Of a stretch of 64,000 bases of DNA, positions 61,225 to 64,000 are shown one piece after another. The number at the start of each line of letters is the position of its first letter. Position 1 is the first letter of the stretch. Below the pieces are notes generated by a model. That model was not told the DNA's origin, ran no database searches, and saw only the letters and a list, made by a program, of their open reading frames with translations. The stretch is from Sphingobacterium sp. xlx-96 (GTDB taxonomy: Bacteria > Bacteroidota > Bacteroidia > Sphingobacteriales > Sphingobacteriaceae). The stretch is from the NCBI RefSeq assembly GCF_011007365.1, contig NZ_WFKM01000011.1, positions 124,001 to 188,000 of the forward strand, given 5' to 3'. Both the position numbers and the translations under genes were made by a program.

Positions 61225-61745
61225 GGGCTGGTACTACAACTGTACCGTAATGGTTGGCGAAGTCTTCCATAGACTGGTTTAAGATCGGTTCGTATTTATC
61301 TGCTTTGATCACTGCTGCTTTCAGATTGTCGGGAACAATAGCTTTAGGTACACCTCCCATGGCCTCTAGGCAACAACTTAAGGCATACAAAAAGTCTGGA
61401 GTCTGCTGAGAGGGGACCGCTATGGCAAATGCATAGTCTGAAAAAGGCAGACAGGCTACAAATACCTCACAGGCGACCAGTTCTCCTGTTGAGCGGTCGA
61501 TATAATGGAGCTTTTTGCCGGAAAAGTCAATATATAATTTGTCTCCGGCAATGTGCTCCATCACCATGCTGCCTTTTCGGGAGACAAGCTGTTGTCTTAA
61601 ATGATAGTTGAACTGCGGATAGCTATAACCGGTGGGATCGCTTTCAATGTATTCCTGCCAGAGCAACTGTTTGGTGACTCCGGTGCGCTTAAGTTCTTTT
61701 TCGTAATAATCCAGACGGCTTTTTAGGTATTCAATAAAGCAAAAG
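61223..61745 (-). pseudogene. istA: IS21-type transposase IstA, truncated
   Basis: The frame encodes the middle of IstA: 'YYEKELKRTGVTKQLLWQEY', then 'LYIDFSGKKLHYIDRSTGEL' (first acidic residue of the DDE core), 'FVACLPFSDYAFAIAVPSQQ', and 'GGVPKAIVPDNLKAAVIKAD' (second Asp). It breaks at 'VVVPARA', just before the third acidic residue; the N-terminal HTH is missing too. No IstB ATPase gene follows. The insertion sequence is therefore dead. Its right-hand junction creates a chimaera with the fragment at 60763-61224. Confidence 0.88.
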
Positions 61746-62049
61746 GTTCAATTAATCGGTTACTCATTTGGTTTTGCTCGTGATATTGATACTTATGCGC
61801 CCACTCCATTGATATTGTTTGATTTACTTTTGTAGCATGAAGTATGACTGCCGTAGCCTTTTACTAAAATAAAGTGAAATTGCAATGAACGATTATCGTG
61901 CAATAGAGCAACAAGGCAAGATTTTTTTCCTTTCATGAGTTGTCTCAAATATTGGGGCAACAAACAAAAATTAGATGGAAAGAATTACAATAAAAGAAAA
62001 TTTTATACATTAGTCCTATTCACCAATATCTAAAAAACAGCATCGTACA
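61746..62049. other. spacer upstream of the Crp/Fnr gene
   Basis: About 300 nt without a gene-like frame. It should hold the promoter of the Crp/Fnr-type regulator, and no clear TAnnTTTG is seen close to its start. A possible relic end of the IS21 element cannot be identified. Confidence 0.4.
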
Positions 62050-62589
62050 ATGAAACAAGAATATATTGCTCCAAAAAATTGGGAAATATTCAGACCATAC
62101 TTCAAAAAAATAGACGTTTCCGCCAAAACCATCCTTTTGCAGGAAGGCGAAATATCCAGAACCATGTATTTCATAGAGAAAGGCTGTTTGCGCACTTGGA
62201 TTAATAATGATGGAAAAGAGATTACGACCCAATTTTTTTTTGAGGGCGACAGCGTTTCTTCAATAGAGAGCTTCAGAACAAACAAGATGAGTTTATACAG
62301 TATCGAAAGTATAGACCCATGTACATTACAGACCCTTTCTCAGAAGGATTTTCAGCAGATTATTGAAAGCAATCCTGAAATGAAAAATGACTTTGAAGCC
62401 CATTTATTTAGACGTCTTTTCCAAACTCAAAAATTTGCTTTTTCTTACCTGAAAAATAATCCTAAGCAACGATACGAAGAATTGATTACGCAATTTCCAC
62501 ACATTGTACAACGTGTACCACAACATTATATTGCTTCCTATTTAGGAATTACATCAGTTTCATTAAGCAGGATAAGAAATAGACAATAA
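62050..62589 (+). CDS. Crp/Fnr-family regulator
   Basis: The 179-residue protein has a cNMP-binding-type beta-roll ('LLQEGEISRTMYFIEKGCLR', 'FFEGDSVSSIESFRTNKMSL') and a C-terminal HTH ('VPQHYIASYLGITSVSLSRI', then RNRQ). The phosphate-binding Arg of true cAMP sensors is not at its usual place, so the effector is probably different or absent, as in many Bacteroidota homologues. It is immediately upstream of an oxidoreductase operon with a perfect 12-bp palindrome between, which is a likely operator. Confidence 0.9.
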   Translation: MKQEYIAPKNWEIFRPYFKKIDVSAKTILLQEGEISRTMYFIEKGCLRTWINNDGKEITTQFFFEGDSVSSIESFRTNKMSLYSIESIDPCTLQTLSQKDFQQIIESNPEMKNDFEAHLFRRLFQTQKFAFSYLKNNPKQRYEELITQFPHIVQRVPQHYIASYLGITSVSLSRIRNRQ

Positions 62590-62599
62590 GTTCATTTCT

Positions 62600-62611
62600 T
62601 AACAATTGTTA
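62600..62611. promoter_or_regulatory. candidate operator palindrome TAACAATTGTTA
   Basis: A perfect 12-bp palindrome in the 76-nt gap between the Crp/Fnr-like gene and the oxidoreductase gene. Its position, upstream of the next start codon by 55 nt, suits control of that gene by the regulator; binding is inferred only. Confidence 0.4.
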
Positions 62612-62665
62612 TCGTCTATAAGCTAATCTCTTCTCAATTTTGTAATGCATTTAAACAGAAACAAA

Positions 62666-63256
62666 ATGAGAACAGTAATTGTATTTAACCACCCTTATGA
62701 GTTAAGTTACTGCAACGCCATACTTCATGCTGTAACAAAAGGACTAAAAAACGCATACCACGAGGTTGACCTGATGCATCTGGACAATGATGGATTTAAT
62801 CCCGCAATGTCAAGTGAAGATTTAAAAGCGTTTGTGGCTCACAAACCTATTGATCCTCAGGTTGTTGATTATAATCAACGGTTAGAAAAGGCAGATCACC
62901 TGATTCTTATTTTCCCGATTTGGTGGGACCAAATGCCTGCAATGACTAAAGGATTTATTGACCGGGTTTTAAGCCCGGGTGTAGTATATGACCATCATCC
63001 AAGAGGTTACGGATTAGTACCACTTCTAAAGAACCTCAAAAGCATCACTATCATCACTACGATGAATAAGCCCAAATTAATGTATTCACTGTTTATGGGT
63101 AATTTAATCAAGAAAGCAGTGTTGAGAAGTGTGTTTAAAACAATGGGATATAAAAATCTCAACTGGATAAATTTTACATCCGTAAAATCAGTAAGCCAAG
63201 AAAAACGGGTAAAATGGCTAGATAACCTTGAAAATAGATTTTCAAAAAATCGCTAA
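62666..63256 (+). CDS. NAD(P)H-dependent oxidoreductase, flavodoxin-like (NQO1/MdaB type)
   Basis: I chose ATG 62666 (MRTVIVFNHPYELSYCNAIL) because it puts the first beta-strand at the N-terminus; ATG 62645 adds seven polar residues. The protein has the typical NQO-fold landmarks: 'ADHLILIFPIWWDQMPAMTK' with 'GFIDRVLSPGVVYD', and 'LKNLKSITIITTMNKP'. It would reduce quinones or nitro/azo compounds with NAD(P)H and a flavin. It is followed 14 nt later by a membrane-protein gene and then by a reductase-like gene, forming a redox operon under the Crp/Fnr-like regulator. Confidence 0.9.
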   Translation: MRTVIVFNHPYELSYCNAILHAVTKGLKNAYHEVDLMHLDNDGFNPAMSSEDLKAFVAHKPIDPQVVDYNQRLEKADHLILIFPIWWDQMPAMTKGFIDRVLSPGVVYDHHPRGYGLVPLLKNLKSITIITTMNKPKLMYSLFMGNLIKKAVLRSVFKTMGYKNLNWINFTSVKSVSQEKRVKWLDNLENRFSKNR

Positions 63257-63270
63257 AAATACGATCACTT

Positions 63271-63747
63271 ATGAAATTGAATAGAAATTATATTACCCCT
63301 TTCATATCCTTGGTTTTCCTAGTTGTAGGGCTTACCGGGGTGTTTATGTTTTTTCATTTATTTGACGGTTATACAGAAATTGTACACGAGTTCTTAGGTC
63401 TGTTCTTCGTTGTTTGCACTGTTTTTCATATCATATTAAATTGGAAAGCCTTAAAAATCCATTTTAAAAGAGGCGTTTTCATTCCTGCTGGGGTAGCAGT
63501 GGCAGTCATATCCTTACTATTTATCATTCAGCAACAACTCCATCCTAAAGTTGACACAATGATTTTAGACAGAATAATAAAAGCGCCGATCAATGATGTT
63601 TTTAGAGTATTGAATGTTGATTCTTCGGGAGCAGTTAAGAGATTAGAATCAAACGGTATATCCATCGATGGAGCAACAAGACTTGAAGACATTTGGATTA
63701 AAAACAACGCCGACCCCGAAGAAGTATTTGACCTGATTATGGAGTAA
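63271..63747 (+). CDS. DUF4405-like membrane protein
   Basis: The 158-residue protein starts with 'NYITPFISLVFLVVGLTGVF' and has three TM helices (about 8-28, 43-62 and 70-88) with conserved His in 'EIVHEFLGLFFVVCTVFHII'. The pattern of DUF4405: paired helices with His that may hold haem, as in small cytochrome-b-like proteins. The polar C-terminal ~65 residues ('LDRIIKAPINDVFRVLNVDS') lie outside the family core. Context in a redox operon supports electron transfer; haem binding is inferred. Confidence 0.8.
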   Translation: MKLNRNYITPFISLVFLVVGLTGVFMFFHLFDGYTEIVHEFLGLFFVVCTVFHIILNWKALKIHFKRGVFIPAGVAVAVISLLFIIQQQLHPKVDTMILDRIIKAPINDVFRVLNVDSSGAVKRLESNGISIDGATRLEDIWIKNNADPEEVFDLIME

Positions 63748-63767
63748 TTAACTATACTTAAAAAAAC

Positions 63768-64000
63768 ATGAACAATAAAACCGTCTTATATATTAATGAT
63801 ATTGTACAGGAAACTGCCGATGCAATAACGATATATTTTGCTCAACCACAGTCACAATTAAACTACCTATCAGGCCAATTTGCCGGACTTGAATTAGAAA
63901 TTGATATACCTTATTCCTGCCAGAGAGGAAGTTTCATTAGTTGTGTAGGAAAATACCTAGCGGGAAAAGTAGAAATGTTGACAACCGAAGGGCTTAGACA
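63768..64000 (+). pseudogene. ferredoxin-reductase-like gene with internal deletion (3' end outside window)
   Basis: The N-terminus (LYINDIVQETADAITIYFAQ, LNYLSGQFAG) matches the beginning of the FAD-binding domain of ferredoxin/flavohaem-type reductases. It then runs straight into 'DIPYSCQRGSFISCVGKYLA' and 'GKVEMLTTEG', which is the C-terminal plant-type 2Fe-2S domain. About 200 residues (the rest of the FAD and NAD domains) are missing, without a frameshift. The cluster motif should be CxxxxCxxC; here the second Cys is Phe (TTC for TGC). The product cannot be a normal reductase. The gene runs off the window end, so its 3' part is unseen. Confidence 0.7.

Noticed and set aside
1..64000. tRNA, rRNA or riboswitch genes
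   Set aside because: I looked for cloverleaf-like ends, conserved rRNA stretches and common riboswitch cores in intergenic DNA and found none that I could support.

Overview
The window looks like chromosomal DNA of a Bacteroidota member, most likely of the Sphingobacteriaceae. The evidence is two SusC/SusD-type outer-membrane uptake systems whose receptors carry an STN domain, one complete FecI-like sigma / FecR-like anti-sigma pair, several TlpA-type thioredoxins, moderately A+T-rich DNA, and candidate -7 promoter elements of the form TAnnTTTG. I see no rRNA, tRNA or CRISPR array. Gene identities were assigned by reading motifs; no database search was run.

Layout. (1) 1-10.7 kb, + strand: a nutrient-uptake operon of SusC (5' end outside the window), a broken SusD, a surface lipoprotein and three TlpA-like oxidoreductases, closed by a strong terminator. 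(2) 10.9-19.9 kb, + strand: a copper/silver-type efflux locus with a Cys-rich small protein, two DUF3347 proteins, the CusA-like RND pump, a TolC-like outer-membrane channel with a Met-rich insert, and a CusB-like adaptor with heavy-metal domains at both ends. (3) 20.0-24 kb, - strand: a compact cell-envelope operon (CsgG-like protein, small lipoprotein, DUF6175-like protein, Cys/TPR-like protein) with no obvious described function. (4) 24.4-34 kb: a large TPR protein, class I aldolase, an HxlR/oxidoreductase divergent pair, a DinB-like protein, an orphan histidine kinase, and a DJ-1/PfpI - epimerase - AraC operon. (5) 34.4-41.6 kb, + strand: a complete sigma/anti-sigma/SusC/SusD locus. (6) 41.6-60.7 kb: an accessory island bracketed by two ~208-bp direct repeats of a DUF6934-type gene. 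It holds an ImmA-IrrE/DUF4411 toxin-antitoxin pair, three ORF6N-domain gene copies (two broken and mosaic), two HicB antitoxin fragments, a Bro-N/Fic fusion, a lipoprotein followed by two related membrane proteins (a toxin-immunity-like arrangement), and a 4.5-kb block with an outer-membrane receptor and a beta-propeller bounded by 18-bp repeats. (7) 60.7-61.75 kb: a scrap yard with an IS21-type IstA fragment fused to a fragment of an unknown gene. (8) 62-64 kb, + strand: a Crp/Fnr regulator, an NAD(P)H oxidoreductase, a DUF4405-like membrane protein and an internally deleted flavohaem/ferredoxin-reductase-like gene cut by the window end.

The most interesting points are: long palindromes kept inside all three ORF6N coding regions, with matching changes in both arms; the lipoprotein plus tandem membrane-protein locus at 47-50 kb, which lacks an ATG start; the direct-repeat-bounded island; the broken SusD; and the CsgG-centred operon.
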